64,000 nucleotides of DNA. It comes from Allobosea robiniae. GTDB lineage: Bacteria > Pseudomonadota > Alphaproteobacteria > Rhizobiales > Beijerinckiaceae. This document shows positions 1 through 10,015 of this stretch, one piece after another. The notes beneath the pieces were generated by a model that saw nothing but the letters and a program-made list of their open reading frames with translations, had not been told where the DNA came from and ran no database searches. Position numbers and translations under genes: made by a program. The stretch's first letter is position 1. Every line of letters begins with the position of its first letter. Location of the stretch: contig NZ_FNBZ01000002.1 in assembly GCF_900102525.1 (NCBI RefSeq), positions 62,001 through 126,000 of the forward strand. Direction: 5' to 3'.

Positions 1-2493
1 CAGGACGTGGTCGCGCGGCAGCGGCTCCAGCTCGGGGATGTCGAGCGTCTGCAGCATGCGCTTGAGCTGGTCGCCCTCGGGCGTGGTGCCGCCGCCGGGG
101 CGGGCGCTCATGGCGTCGCGGGTGTCGAAGATCACGAGGCCGCCGCCTTTCATATAGGCTTCGAGCTTGCGCAAGGTCTCGGCCGTGGGGAGCGGGCGGC
201 CAGCGACGATCGGCCAGTAGAGCACCGGGAAGAAGGCGAGTTCGTCGCGTTCGACGCTGACGCCGACGGGATCGCCCGGCTCCAGCGCCGTACGGGCGCC
301 GAGCACGGTGTTGAGCCCGGTCAGGCCAGCCTTCGACATGTCGTCGACGGGTTTGTCGCCGGTGACGACATAGGCGAGCCGCGTCTGTGCGCCATTGGCA
401 AGCAGGGCACGCGGGATCGGCGGGCGGGTATCGGCCTGCGCATTCGGTGCGGGTTGCTGGGCTCGTGCGGAATCGGGCGCAAGCGCGAAGGAGGCCGCGA
501 GCGCGATCAGGATCGCGGCGGGCGCGGCGGCCCTGCGCAGGCGAGCGACGTTGAGACGGCCGCCGAGCCAGAGCGTCGCCAGCGTGTCGATGACGAGCAG
601 CAGCAGCGCGAGGACCAGCATCGGCGGGCGGATGTCGCGAGCGACCGGCTCGTCGATCGGCAGCACGGATACACCCAGGCTGGCGAGGTCCAGCGCCGCG
701 AGCGTGTCGGTCGGCGTCAGCGCATTGACTGCGAGCGAGCCGTCGGTCGGGCCGTAGAGGCCGGGCGGATGGGCGAGCGTGGCGCGGCCGGCATAGTTGC
801 GCGCCACCGGCTGGGCGGTCGCCGGTGCCGCGCGGAACTGGCCGATGCCGTCGAGCACGCGGGTCGGGGACAGGGTCTCGACCTTGGTCTCGTCGCCTTG
901 CGTTTCGACGGTGGGGCCGTTGCCGGCGAGGTTGACGATCTTGCGGAGCATGTCGACGAAGAGGCCCGAGAGCGGAAGGTTCGACCAGGTGGTGTCGGCG
1001 GTGACATGAACCATGGCGATCAGGCCGTCGCCACGCCGCTCGGCGGTGACGACCGGCGTGCCATCCTCCAGCGCGGCCCAGGTCTTGCGCGACAGGTTCG
1101 GTTCCGGCTCGGCCAGGATCTGGCGGCTGACGCGGATGTCGTCGCTGATCGTCAGGCCGAAGAACGGGCTTTCGCGGGTGAAGGGTGCGAGCTTGCGCGG
1201 GCTTTCCCAGGACAGGCCGCCGCCAAGCGTGCGTCCGCCGCGGCGCAGCCGCACCGGCGTCAATTCGTCGGAAGCGGCGGCGAGGCGCGCGCCGGCGAAG
1301 CGCAGCAGCACGCCGCCGCGCTCGACGAAGCTCGTCACCTTCTCGGCCGTCTCGCGATCGAGCGCGCCGATATCGGCGAGGACCAGCACCGAGAGATTCT
1401 GGGCCAGCATTTCGCCGATCGGATCGGTCGAGCCCTGCCGGGGTTCGCGGATCTCGGCGAAGGGCTGGAGCGCGCGGGAGAGATAATAGGTCGGAGACAG
1501 CAAGGGCTGCGCCGTGTCGGCGGTCGCGCCGGAGACGAGGCCGATGCGGCGGCGCTTGGCGCGGTCGTCCAGCAGTGCAACCGCGCCGGCACTGCGCTCG
1601 CCGATGATCTCCAGCCGCGAAACGGCGTTGCGCACCTCGATCGGCAAGGTGAGCCGGGCGGTCGTCTCCAGATTGCTGCCTTCGAAGATGAAGGGCGCGT
1701 TGCCGAGCGGCAGGCCCTTGAGATCGAGCGCGCGAACCTGGCCCGTCGCGGGGGCGCTGGCGACGGGGCGCAATACCTTGACGGTCAGGGCACCCGCGAG
1801 GTTCTCGGGGGCGGCGAGGGCAAGCTGCGCGGGCGGAGCGGCGTGGATCGCGAGGCGGCGTGCTTCGGCATCCTGCTTCAGCCGTGCGAGGAAGCTGCCG
1901 TCGTCGGAGACGCCGAGGCCGTCGGCAACCCAGACGATCTCGGCGGTGGGCGAGCTCTGCAAGAAGGCCTCGATGCGCGGGAGATATGCGGTGCGGTCCG
2001 GAGCGTGCGGCTGGAGCGGGAGGGCCCGCAAACGGTCGAGCGCGATGCGGGGCTCGGCCAGCGCGATGGCGGCAGGAGCTTCGGCGAGACCGACGACGGC
2101 GACCGGGCGGCCTTCGCGGGTCGCGGCGGCGATGCGCGATTCGGCGACGGATACGCGCTCGGACCAGTCGGTCGCGGCGCCGAAACCGTTATCGATCAGG
2201 AGCAGGACGGGGCCGCGCGAAGGCGCGGCATCGCGCACCGGATTCCAGACCGGGCCGGCGACGGCGAGAATGGCGAGCGCGGCGACCGCCATGCGCAGCG
2301 CCAGCAGCCACCAGGGCGTATGGGCCGGCGTCTCACGCTTGGCGATCAGGTCCGCCATGATCTTCAGCGGCGGGAAATCGATGCGGCGCGGTCGCGGCGG
2401 CGTGACGCGCAGGATCAGCCAGAGCGCCGGCAGCAAAGCGAGCGCCGCAAGAGCGAGCGGGGCGGAGAAGCTGAAGGGCAGGGCGCTGAGCAT
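1..2493 (-). CDS. DUF4159 / BatA-like membrane protein (partial, C-terminus beyond the window)
   Basis: This is the last visible gene of a MoxR-DUF58-DUF4159 operon, and 831 residues lie in the window. The N-terminus matches the BatA-type aerotolerance region: hydrophobic segments near residues 10-29 and 61-80, then a von Willebrand-like fold (VLLLIDNGF) that lacks a clear metal-binding DxSxS. Two further membrane segments lie near residues 624-645 and 654-672. The DUF4159 domain (a class I glutamine amidotransferase-like fold) starts near residue 685 and runs off the window edge. The start ATG is 11 bases downstream of the DUF58 stop. The family is thought to act with MoxR in assembling or activating envelope proteins; its exact role is unknown. 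Confidence 0.88.
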   Translation of the reverse strand, partial: MLSALPFSFSAPLALAALALLPALWLILRVTPPRPRRIDFPPLKIMADLIAKRETPAHTPWWLLALRMAVAALAILAVAGPVWNPVRDAAPSRGPVLLLIDNGFGAATDWSERVSVAESRIAAATREGRPVAVVGLAEAPAAIALAEPRIALDRLRALPLQPHAPDRTAYLPRIEAFLQSSPTAEIVWVADGLGVSDDGSFLARLKQDAEARRLAIHAAPPAQLALAAPENLAGALTVKVLRPVASAPATGQVRALDLKGLPLGNAPFIFEGSNLETTARLTLPIEVRNAVSRLEIIGERSAGAVALLDDRAKRRRIGLVSGATADTAQPLLSPTYYLSRALQPFAEIREPRQGSTDPIGEMLAQNLSVLVLADIGALDRETAEKVTSFVERGGVLLRFAGARLAAASDELTPVRLRRGGRTLGGGLSWESPRKLAPFTRESPFFGLTISDDIRVSRQILAEPEPNLSRKTWAALEDGTPVVTAERRGDGLIAMVHVTADTTWSNLPLSGLFVDMLRKIVNLAGNGPTVETQGDETKVETLSPTRVLDGIGQFRAAPATAQPVARNYAGRATLAHPPGLYGPTDGSLAVNALTPTDTLAALDLASLGVSVLPIDEPVARDIRPPMLVLALLLLVIDTLATLWLGGRLNVARLRRAAAPAAILIALAASFALAPDSARAQQPAPNAQADTRPPIPRALLANGAQTRLAYVVTGDKPVDDMSKAGLTGLNTVLGARTALEPGDPVGVSVERDELAFFPVLYWPIVAGRPLPTAETLRKLEAYMKGGGLVIFDTRDAMSARPGGGTTPEGDQLKRMLQTLDIPELEPLPRDHVL

Positions 2494-2504
2494 TGGCGAT
2501 CCCC

Positions 2505-3422
2505 TCAGAAGCCCGAGGCGCTGCGCGAGGCGGCAATGAGGCTCGCGATGCGCAGCACGGCTTCGCTGGCCGGACGGTCGGTGCGATGCAGCGTCAGGGT
2601 CCAGCCGGCCTTGCGGCAGGCCTCGGTGATCGCCTCGCGATGGGCGGCGAGACGCTGGCGGTACTCGTCGCCCCAGGCCCCGGCGTCGCCGACGCGCAGG
2701 GTCAGCCCGTCCTCCAGATCGAAGAGTTCGGCCTGGCCGCTGAAGGGGAAGGTTTCCTCGATCGGATCGGCGATCAGCAGGACATGGCCGCGCGCGCCCG
2801 ACGAAGCCAGCGTGGCGATGCGCTGGGCCAGCGCCGAGGCTGGCGAGAGCCCGTCGGTGATGATGATCGCGTCGGCCAATCGCGGCAGCGGCGCCTCAGG
2901 CGGCAGGTCCGAGGGGGTGTTGCGCTCGTCGGCAATGACGGCCTGGGCCAGCAGCTCGACGATACGACGGGAGGCCAGCGCCCGCGTCAATCCGATATGG
3001 CCGACGCGTTCGCCGCCCTCGACCATCGTTTCGGCCAGCGCGAAGCCTGCGACCAGTGCGCGGTCGAGCTTCGAGGCCATGGCGAGCGAGGAGGCGAAGC
3101 CCATCGAGGGGGAGCGGTCGATCCAGAGCCAGATCGAGTGCGAGGCTTCCCATTCGCGTTCGCGGACGAAGAGGTGGCCGTCGCGGGCGGAGCGGCGCCA
3201 GTCGATGCGCGAGGCCGATTCGCCGGCGACCAGCGGGCGGTACTGCCAGAAGGTCTCGCCCGGACCGGCGCGGCGCCTTCCATGGATGCCATGGATGCTG
3301 GCCGAGACGCGGCGCGCCTCCAGGATCAGGCGCGGCAGGCGCGCGGCGAGGTCGAGCGCATCCGTGAGGACCGGCCGTGTCGGCCGCCTTTCGCTCGGAC
3401 CCAGGACGCGCGTGCGCAGCAT
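2505..3422 (-). CDS. DUF58 domain-containing protein
   Basis: A 305-residue protein. The central motif GETFWQYRPLVAGE followed by IDWRRSAR is the DUF58 hallmark, and a vWA-like core follows (IDRSPSMGFAS, a DxSxS-type metal site). DUF58 proteins are encoded next to MoxR ATPases and are believed to be part of a chaperone system that inserts metals or assembles complexes at the membrane. The gene starts 4 bases after the moxR stop, so the two are probably translationally coupled. No signal peptide is visible. Family assignment is firm; function is inferred from family context only. Confidence 0.93.
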   Translation of the reverse strand: MLRTRVLGPSERRPTRPVLTDALDLAARLPRLILEARRVSASIHGIHGRRRAGPGETFWQYRPLVAGESASRIDWRRSARDGHLFVREREWEASHSIWLWIDRSPSMGFASSLAMASKLDRALVAGFALAETMVEGGERVGHIGLTRALASRRIVELLAQAVIADERNTPSDLPPEAPLPRLADAIIITDGLSPASALAQRIATLASSGARGHVLLIADPIEETFPFSGQAELFDLEDGLTLRVGDAGAWGDEYRQRLAAHREAITEACRKAGWTLTLHRTDRPASEAVLRIASLIAASRSASGF

Positions 3423-3426
3423 CGGC

Positions 3427-4449
<1,023 letters not shown>

Positions 4450-4641
4450 GTCGGTCTCCTTCACCTTCGTCGCGAGGGCGCAGGCGCCCGGCGTCATCAT
4501 CCAGGGAGTGTGGACGGGCCATCCTGCCGGCTCAAGCGCCGAATGGAACGGTACACATCATCCGGCTTCACGATTATGTGGAGTTCAAGGCGGAAACGCG
4601 ATGCAGCCACGATGCCGCAGCCGGGGAGCAGAGAGGTCGAG

Positions 4642-5229
4642 ATGACGGGACCGGGCCAGGCGATGGAGCGGTTGATGGCCTCGCTCGGTGGCGGCAAGGC
4701 GCGCGGCCTGCCGCCGGTGGAGCGCTGGGACCCGCCTTTCTGCGGCGATCTCGACATGCGCATCGCAGCCGACGGCACCTGGTTCTACATGGGCACGCCG
4801 ATCGGCCGGCCGGCGCTGGTGAAGCTGTTCTCCTCGGTGTTGAAGCGCGAGGGTGACGATTACTTTCTCGTGACCCCGGTCGAGAAGGTCGGGATCACGG
4901 TCGATGACGCGCCGTTCCAGGCTGTCGAGATGCAGGTCGATGGCGAGGGCGATGGCCGGACGATCGCGTTCCGCACGCAGGTCGACGATCTCGTCGGCGT
5001 GGGGCCGGACCACGCCTTGCGTTTCGCGCGGGCTGCGCAGGACGGGTTGAAGCCTTATGTCCATGTCCGGCGGGGCCTCTGGGCCCGGCTGACGCGGGCG
5101 CTGACCTATGACCTGCTGGCGCTCGGCGAGATCAGGGAGGTCGAGGGCACGGCGATGTTCGGGATCGCCGCCGCGGGTCAGTTTTATCCGGCACTGCCGG
5201 CGAGCGAGATCGAGGGTATCGGGTGCTGA
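4642..5229 (+). CDS. DUF1285 domain-containing protein
   Basis: A protein of about 195 residues matching the DUF1285 family in length and in the run PPFCGDLDMRIAADGTWFYMGTPIGRPALVKLF. Crystal structures of this family show a two-domain fold of unknown function. The reading frame is open further upstream; I chose the ATG at 4642 (GAGAGG a few bases upstream) over 4612 on length and ribosome-binding site. The stop overlaps the GTG start of the CoA pyrophosphatase gene, so the two are translationally coupled. It is divergent from the moxR operon, with about 190 bases between the two starts. Confidence 0.85.
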   Translation: MTGPGQAMERLMASLGGGKARGLPPVERWDPPFCGDLDMRIAADGTWFYMGTPIGRPALVKLFSSVLKREGDDYFLVTPVEKVGITVDDAPFQAVEMQVDGEGDGRTIAFRTQVDDLVGVGPDHALRFARAAQDGLKPYVHVRRGLWARLTRALTYDLLALGEIREVEGTAMFGIAAAGQFYPALPASEIEGIGC

Positions 5230-5882
5230 AGACAATCGAGTCTGCCCTCAACCTCAGTGCCGAGGGCTTCGCGACCTTGGCGCGCGAACGGCTGAGGGCC
5301 GAGCCGCCAGCGTTGGGGGATGTGATCAGCCGGCCGCGCGGCGACCATGAGAATCAACCCTCGCCGGTGCCGACCCCCGACGAGAAGCGGGCCGTGCCGG
5401 CTGCCGTACTGATCGGCATCGTGCCGCGCCCCGAGGGGCCGACCGTGTTGCTGACGCAGCGTGCCGCGGCGCTCCGCAACCATTCGGCGCAGGTCGCCTT
5501 TCCCGGCGGGCGCGTCGATGCCGTCGATGGCTCGCCGATCGTCACGGCCCTGCGCGAGACCGAGGAGGAGATCGGCCTGTCGCGCTCGCATATCCGCACG
5601 CTCGGCTTCCTCGACGCCTATCTGACAGGCACCGGCTACCGGATCGTGCCGGTGGTCGCGCTGGTCGAGCCGCCCTTCTCGCTGACGATCAACCATAACG
5701 AGGTCGACGAGGCCTTCGAGACGCCACTCTCCTTCCTGCTCGACCCTGCTAACCACAAGCGCGAGGGCCGGGAATGGAAGGGGCATTTCCGCACCTACTA
5801 TGCGATGCCGTTCCAGGATCGCTATATCTGGGGGGCGACCGCCGGCATGATCCGCAACCTCTATGAGCGGCTGGCCGGATAA
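5223..5882 (+). CDS. CoA pyrophosphatase (Nudix hydrolase, NudL/YeaB-like)
   Basis: A 219-residue Nudix hydrolase. The Nudix box is clear (GGRVDAVDGS ... ALRETEEEIGL). Just before it is the CoA-specific UPF0035 signature LLTQRAAALRNHSAQVAFPGG, which marks enzymes splitting coenzyme A into 4'-phosphopantetheine and adenosine 3',5'-bisphosphate. The GTG start at 5223 overlaps the preceding stop by 7 bases. The gene sits in a DUF1285-Nudix-DUF6111-cca string, a housekeeping order I recall from Rhizobiales genomes. Confidence 0.92.
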   Translation: MLKTIESALNLSAEGFATLARERLRAEPPALGDVISRPRGDHENQPSPVPTPDEKRAVPAAVLIGIVPRPEGPTVLLTQRAAALRNHSAQVAFPGGRVDAVDGSPIVTALRETEEEIGLSRSHIRTLGFLDAYLTGTGYRIVPVVALVEPPFSLTINHNEVDEAFETPLSFLLDPANHKREGREWKGHFRTYYAMPFQDRYIWGATAGMIRNLYERLAG

Positions 5883-5925
5883 GACTGGACTGCGCGGAGG
5901 ACGCGCCGAGGAAACGACGAAGCCG

Positions 5926-6183
5926 ATGCTGCGCGCGATCATCGAAGAGGTTCTGCTCTTCGTCCTGCCTTTCTGCATCTTCGCAGGCTATCTCGTCATC
6001 AACAGGCGCAATCCCTTCGATGTCGAGCACTGGAGCCCGCATGTCTTTCGCCTGGCGGTCGTGGGCTTCGTGCTGGCGATCGCCGTGCTGATCTACGGCG
6101 GCTTCATCGCGCCGCGCAGCGAGGGCGCCTACGAGCCGCCGCATATGGAGAACGGGGTTCTGGTGCCCGGCCGCTTCAAATGA
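5926..6183 (+). CDS. DUF6111 family small membrane protein
   Basis: An 85-residue protein with two predicted transmembrane helices, roughly residues 5-24 (EEVLLFVLPFCIFAGYLVI) and 44-66, followed by a short tail EPPHMENGVLVPGRFK. It matches the small alphaproteobacterial DUF6111 family. I chose the ATG at 5926 because the frame upstream overlaps the Nudix gene and is not membrane-like. Its stop overlaps the cca start by 4 bases, so it is probably co-translated with cca. Function unknown. Confidence 0.8.
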   Translation: MLRAIIEEVLLFVLPFCIFAGYLVINRRNPFDVEHWSPHVFRLAVVGFVLAIAVLIYGGFIAPRSEGAYEPPHMENGVLVPGRFK

Positions 6184-7418
6184 GCGGGGATCGCGCCGGC
6201 GGGATCGCGCGCTTCCTGATGCAGCCGGCGCTGGCGCGGTTGCTGCTGGCGCTCGATGGAGACGGCGAGGAGACGCGCGTCGTTGGCGGTGCGGTGCGCA
6301 ACCTCCTCATCGGCGAACCGGCAAGCGATATCGATCTCGCGACGACCGCCTTGCCGGAAGACACGATACGGCGTGGACGAGCGGCAGGCTTCAAGGCGGT
6401 GCCGACCGGCATCGAGCACGGCACGGTGACGCTCGTCGCGGATGGCGCGAGCTTCGAGGTGACGACGCTCAGACGCGACGTCGAGACGGATGGGCGCCGC
6501 GCCAAGGTCGTGTTCGGCCGTGATTTCGCAGCCGATGCCTTGCGACGCGATTTCACCATCAATGCGCTCGGGCTTGGCCGGGACGGCCGGTTGCATGATT
6601 ATTGCGGCGGGCTCGACGATCTCGCCGGGCGTCGCGTGCGCTTCATCGGAGAGGCGGATGCCCGCATCCGCGAGGATTACCTGCGCATCCTGCGCTTCTT
6701 CCGCTTCCATGCCCGCTATGGAGCGGGAGAGCCCGATGCGGAGGGGCTGCGTGCCTGCATCGCCGGCCGCGAGGGGCTTGCGGGATTGTCGCGCGAGCGG
6801 GTTCGGGCTGAGCTGCTGAAGCTCCTCGTTGCGCCTGGCGTCGTCGCGACCATCCGGGCGATGGCCGGCGCCGGGCTGCTGATGCCGGTGATCGGTGGCG
6901 TGCCACATCTCTCGCGCTTCGCCGCAGTCGCGGAGGATGACGGCGCCGACGTCTATCCGGCGTTTCGGCTGGCGGCACTGTCGGTTGCAGTGGGCGAGGA
7001 TGCGTTGCGCCTGCGCGATCGGTTGCGGCTTTCGAACGAGGAGTTCGACCGGATCGAGCGCCTTGCGCGCGCGCTGGAAGGCTTGGGTGGCCAATCAGGC
7101 CTGCCCGCCATTGCGACGCTGCGCCATGTCGCCCATGGCTCCGGGAGCGATGCTGCGGCTGCGGCGCTGGTCCTGCTCAACGCTTCGGCGAGAGGCGGCC
7201 AGGGCAGGGACGGGGTTCAACGCCTCATCGGCGAACTCGGCCGGACACCGCGCTTCGAACCGACGGGCAAGGATGTCGTCCAACTCGGCATCCCGCCCGG
7301 GCCTCGCGTGGGACAAACGCTCGAGGCCGCCCGGCAGGGTTGGATCGAGGCCGGCTGCCCGGCCGGGATAGCCAAGCAGATGGAGTTCGTCAGCGCCGTT
7401 CTGGCTGCCGCCCGCTAG
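6180..7418 (+). CDS. cca: CCA tRNA nucleotidyltransferase / poly(A) polymerase family
   Basis: A 412-residue class II nucleotidyltransferase. The head domain has VVGGAVRNLLIGEPASDIDLATT (GG and DxD catalytic signature), then RRDFTINALGL and the RNA-binding EDYLRILRFFRFHARYG. It adds or repairs the 3' CCA end of tRNAs. Length and motif order fit the alphaproteobacterial CCA enzymes. It overlaps DUF6111 by 4 bases and converges with hemF, leaving only 27 bases between the two stops. Confidence 0.94.
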   Translation: MSGDRAGGIARFLMQPALARLLLALDGDGEETRVVGGAVRNLLIGEPASDIDLATTALPEDTIRRGRAAGFKAVPTGIEHGTVTLVADGASFEVTTLRRDVETDGRRAKVVFGRDFAADALRRDFTINALGLGRDGRLHDYCGGLDDLAGRRVRFIGEADARIREDYLRILRFFRFHARYGAGEPDAEGLRACIAGREGLAGLSRERVRAELLKLLVAPGVVATIRAMAGAGLLMPVIGGVPHLSRFAAVAEDDGADVYPAFRLAALSVAVGEDALRLRDRLRLSNEEFDRIERLARALEGLGGQSGLPAIATLRHVAHGSGSDAAAAALVLLNASARGGQGRDGVQRLIGELGRTPRFEPTGKDVVQLGIPPGPRVGQTLEAARQGWIEAGCPAGIAKQMEFVSAVLAAAR

Positions 7419-7445
7419 TGCGGGCTGCGTCGGGAAGCTCTGGCC

Positions 7446-8384
7446 TCAGGGCCAGCGAACGGTCGGCGGCATCGAGGACAGGATGGAATCGACGTTGCCG
7501 CCGGTCTTCAGCCCGAAGATCGTGCCGCGGTCATAGAGCAGATTGAACTCGACATAGCGGCCGCGCCGGACCTGCTGCTCGTGGCGCTCGGCCTCGCTCC
7601 AGGGCTTGCCGATATTGCGGCGCAGGATGTTCGGGTAGCTGTCGAGGAAAGCCTCGCCGACGGCCCGTGTGAAGGCGAAATCGGCTTCCACGTCGCCGGT
7701 CCAGATGTAGTCGTAGAAGATGCCGCCGATGCCGCGCGGCTCGTTGCGGTGCTTCAGGAAGAAATACTCGTCGCACCAGCTCTTGAAGCGCGGATAGTCC
7801 GCCACGGCCGGAAACTCCTCGCAGGGTGCACGCATCGCGGCGTGGAAGGCCTGCGTATCCGGATCGTCCTGGTTGCGGCGCGCCTCCAGCACCGGCGTCA
7901 GGTCGGCGCCGCCGCCGAACCAGGGTTTCGTGGTGACGACGAGCCGCGTGTTCATGTGCACGGTCGGCGCATGCGGGTTCCAGGGATGGGCGATCAGCGA
8001 GATCCCCGTCGCATGGAAGCGCGGATCTTCCGCCGCGCCGGGGATCTGGCCGGCAAAATCCGGGTGGAAGGTGCCGTGGACCGTCGAGACGTGGACGCCG
8101 ACCTTCTCGAAGACGCGGCCCTTCATGATCGACATGACGCCGCCGCCTCCGGGCGCGCCGTCATGGTTGGTGCGCTGCCACGGCGTGCGGACGAAGCGCC
8201 CGGGCGCATCCGCCTCGGGCGGGAAGGGGCCGGCGGCTTCGTCCTCGACCGCCTCGAAGGCGGCGCAGATGCGATCGCGCAGGGTCTCGAACCAGGCTGC
8301 GGCGCGCGGCTTGAGCGCTTCGACCACGGCGGGATCGACGGGGAGGGATTCAGCGGGCTTCGGGGTGGTCATCATCTGTTCCAT
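7446..8384 (-). CDS. hemF: Oxygen-dependent coproporphyrinogen III oxidase
   Basis: A 312-residue HemF, which oxidatively decarboxylates coproporphyrinogen III to protoporphyrinogen IX in haem synthesis using O2. Family signatures are the [13 protein letters not shown] region, [22 protein letters not shown] and the C-terminal [23 protein letters not shown]. The 5' end overlaps the 3' end of trmL by about 35 bases. Methionines at 8384, 8375 and 8372 are all possible starts, and GGA lies about 6 bases ahead of 8375. The aerobic enzyme fits an organism respiring through the cytochrome bc1 complex encoded nearby. Confidence 0.96.
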   Translation of the reverse strand: MEQMMTTPKPAESLPVDPAVVEALKPRAAAWFETLRDRICAAFEAVEDEAAGPFPPEADAPGRFVRTPWQRTNHDGAPGGGGVMSIMKGRVFEKVGVHVSTVHGTFHPDFAGQIPGAAEDPRFHATGISLIAHPWNPHAPTVHMNTRLVVTTKPWFGGGADLTPVLEARRNQDDPDTQAFHAAMRAPCEEFPAVADYPRFKSWCDEYFFLKHRNEPRGIGGIFYDYIWTGDVEADFAFTRAVGEAFLDSYPNILRRNIGKPWSEAERHEQQVRRGRYVEFNLLYDRGTIFGLKTGGNVDSILSSMPPTVRWP

Positions 8385-8847
8385 CGCGGCCCGGGAAGCC
8401 GCCAGTCTGTCGCAAGGCCTCGCCCATTACCATTGCCGCCGCCAGTGCGACATTGAGCGAGCGCAATCCCGACCGCATCGGAATGTGCAGGCTGGCCTCG
8501 GCGGCGGCATGCACTTCGGCCGTCACGCCGGCCGATTCGCGCCCGACCAGGACGATGTCATCGGCGCGGAAGGCGAAATCGGGCAGGGCGGTCTCGCCGT
8601 CGGTCTCGGCCAGGACGAGGCGATGGCCTTGCGCCCGGCGCCAGTTCTCGAAGGCAGAGAAGGAATCATGGCGCCGGACGGCGGCGCGCTCGAGATAATC
8701 CATGCCGGAGCGGCGGAAATGCCGGTCCGAGACGTCGAAGGCTGTCGGCTCGACGATGTCGACGGCGATGCCGAGGCAGGCGGCCATGCGGATCATCGTG
8801 CCGGCGTTCTGCGGGATGTCCGGCTGGAAGAGTGCGAGGCGAAGCAT
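8350..8847 (-). CDS. trmL: tRNA (cytidine(34)-2'-O)-methyltransferase
   Basis: A 165-residue SPOUT-class methyltransferase. Signatures are [23 protein letters not shown] at the N-terminus, the SAM-knot motif [10 protein letters not shown], and [26 protein letters not shown] at the C-terminus. It 2'-O-methylates the wobble nucleotide of leucine tRNAs. I start it at 8847, where the conserved fold begins; an in-frame upstream start at 8883 would add 12 unconserved residues. The gene overlaps the start of hemF and is probably co-transcribed with it. Confidence 0.93.
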   Translation of the reverse strand: MLRLALFQPDIPQNAGTMIRMAACLGIAVDIVEPTAFDVSDRHFRRSGMDYLERAAVRRHDSFSAFENWRRAQGHRLVLAETDGETALPDFAFRADDIVLVGRESAGVTAEVHAAAEASLHIPMRSGLRSLNVALAAAMVMGEALRQTGGFPGRDGTDDDHPEAR

Positions 8848-8928
8848 GCGCCGGTGATGACGCGCGATGTCGCAAAGCGTCAAGCCTGGTCGACAAAAGC
8901 GCTTCGCCGGGCATGCCCGGCCGGGCTG

Positions 8929-8973
8929 AACCGGGAGAGGCTTTCGGCTTGAAGCCGACGGGCCTTCCCGGTT
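8929..8973 (-). terminator. Nested hairpin after the glycine-rich gene, terminator-like
   Basis: AACCGGGA (8929-8936) pairs with TCCCGGTT (8966-8973), and inside it TCGGCTT (8944-8950) pairs with AAGCCGA (8952-8958). It begins 18 bases after the stop of the glycine-rich gene. There is no U-tract, so it may be a transcript end stabiliser rather than a true intrinsic terminator. A perfect 16-bp palindrome, GCCGGGCATGCCCGGC, follows at 8906-8921. Confidence 0.45.
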
Positions 8974-8990
8974 CTCGCGGCGCTGCGGGC

Positions 8991-9704
8991 TCAGTTGATG
9001 CCGACACCAACGCCGACGCCACCCGAGCCGCTGCCAACGCCGGCACCCACGCCGACGCCATCGCCGCCGATGCCGACGCCGGCTGCTGCGCCGAGCCCGC
9101 CGGCAGCATTGCCAAGTCCGGCGCCCAGGCCGGCACCCAGACCGTCGTTTCCGATGCCGGCTCCAGCTGCCGCGCCGACTCCGCCGGAGGAACTGCCGAT
9201 TCCGGCGCCCAATCCGGCTCCGATGCCGCCATTGCCGGCGCCGACGCCTGCGGCAGCTCCCAGACCGCTATTGCCCGAGCCGGCATTCGCCCCTGCACCG
9301 ATGCCCAAACCGCCATTGCCCACCGCCGCGCCTGCTCCGACATTGGCGCCGAGGCTGCCGGCATTGGCGCCGACGCCAACTCCGGCGCCGAGCCCCCCGC
9401 CGGCCCCCGTTCCGGGTGAGCCCGGGCTGCCTGGATTGTTCGGATTGCCCGGCGTTCCGGGGTTACCTGGAGTGCTGGGGTTGCCGGGATTTCCCGGATT
9501 GTTTCCGACGACGCCCGGTCGGGAACCCATCGAAAATCCGCGCGAGCTTACGACAGGGCTTTGCAGCGCAGCCAGCCTGATGCATTTGCTTTTTGCGGCA
9601 CCGCGGAGGCCGTCGCATCCATCGAACGAGGTATATTCGGCAGTGCTGTTGCAAGCAGCGAGGAGTGTGCAAGCGCTGATGGCGCTGAGTATTCGCAATC
9701 GCAT
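8991..9704 (-). CDS. Glycine-rich repeat lipoprotein, function unknown
   Basis: A 237-residue protein with a lipoprotein signal (hydrophobic run ending LLAAC, modified Cys about residue 18), so probably anchored in the outer membrane or periplasm. Residues about 20-60 form a short linker with two more cysteines. Residues about 68-98 are collagen-like Gly-x-y steps rich in N and P (GNPGNP, TPGNPG). From about residue 100 to the end the chain is almost only G, A, V, L, I with N/S/D at the joints, in units of 13 or 15 residues beginning (G/D)G(L/I/V)G. No catalytic motif is present. The repeats leave the opposite strand open too, but only this strand gives a signal peptide. An AT-rich upstream region and a hairpin after the stop support a real single-gene unit. 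Confidence 0.75.
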   Translation of the reverse strand: MRLRILSAISACTLLAACNSTAEYTSFDGCDGLRGAAKSKCIRLAALQSPVVSSRGFSMGSRPGVVGNNPGNPGNPSTPGNPGTPGNPNNPGSPGSPGTGAGGGLGAGVGVGANAGSLGANVGAGAAVGNGGLGIGAGANAGSGNSGLGAAAGVGAGNGGIGAGLGAGIGSSSGGVGAAAGAGIGNDGLGAGLGAGLGNAAGGLGAAAGVGIGGDGVGVGAGVGSGSGGVGVGVGIN

Positions 9705-10015
9705 AGCTCTCTCCTTGGCGAGTTAATCTATGCGGTCGAGAACATATCTCATTGATTATAGGTTCCTTCGTCGTGATCTGAAGGGTATTGAAATATATAC
9801 GTTTAAGTCGTCGATTTTATGTTTATTAGAGATTTATTTTCTGCTTTTCCTGCCAAGGCAGCGCGGTCGTCCTGCCCTAATGCCGCCACCCGGTGGGTCT
9901 AGCGGGGTTCCGGCGTCGCCTGTCCGCACCGCTCCTGACAAGGGGTGGCGCAGGAAGAACCGGTATCCCGAATTGTCGTTTGTTCCACCCCCTCATTCCC
10001 GGTAGCGAAGCAGAC
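9705..10015. other. AT-rich divergent intergenic region
   Basis: About 310 bases separate the glycine-rich lipoprotein and the ABC exporter. Positions about 9722-9850 are strikingly AT-rich for this genome, with many TpA steps and T-runs. I see no gene in it. It probably holds the promoters of one or both flanking genes. Confidence 0.6.

Noticed and set aside
9623..9640. ACGAGGTATAT similar to the GntR operator inside the glycine-rich gene
   Set aside because: It is only one half of the palindrome, lies within coding sequence, and has no link to the module.
8995..9726. Pro-rich 243-codon open frame opposite the glycine-rich gene
   Set aside because: The repeats keep both strands open. Only the minus-strand protein has a lipoprotein signal and an AT-rich upstream region.
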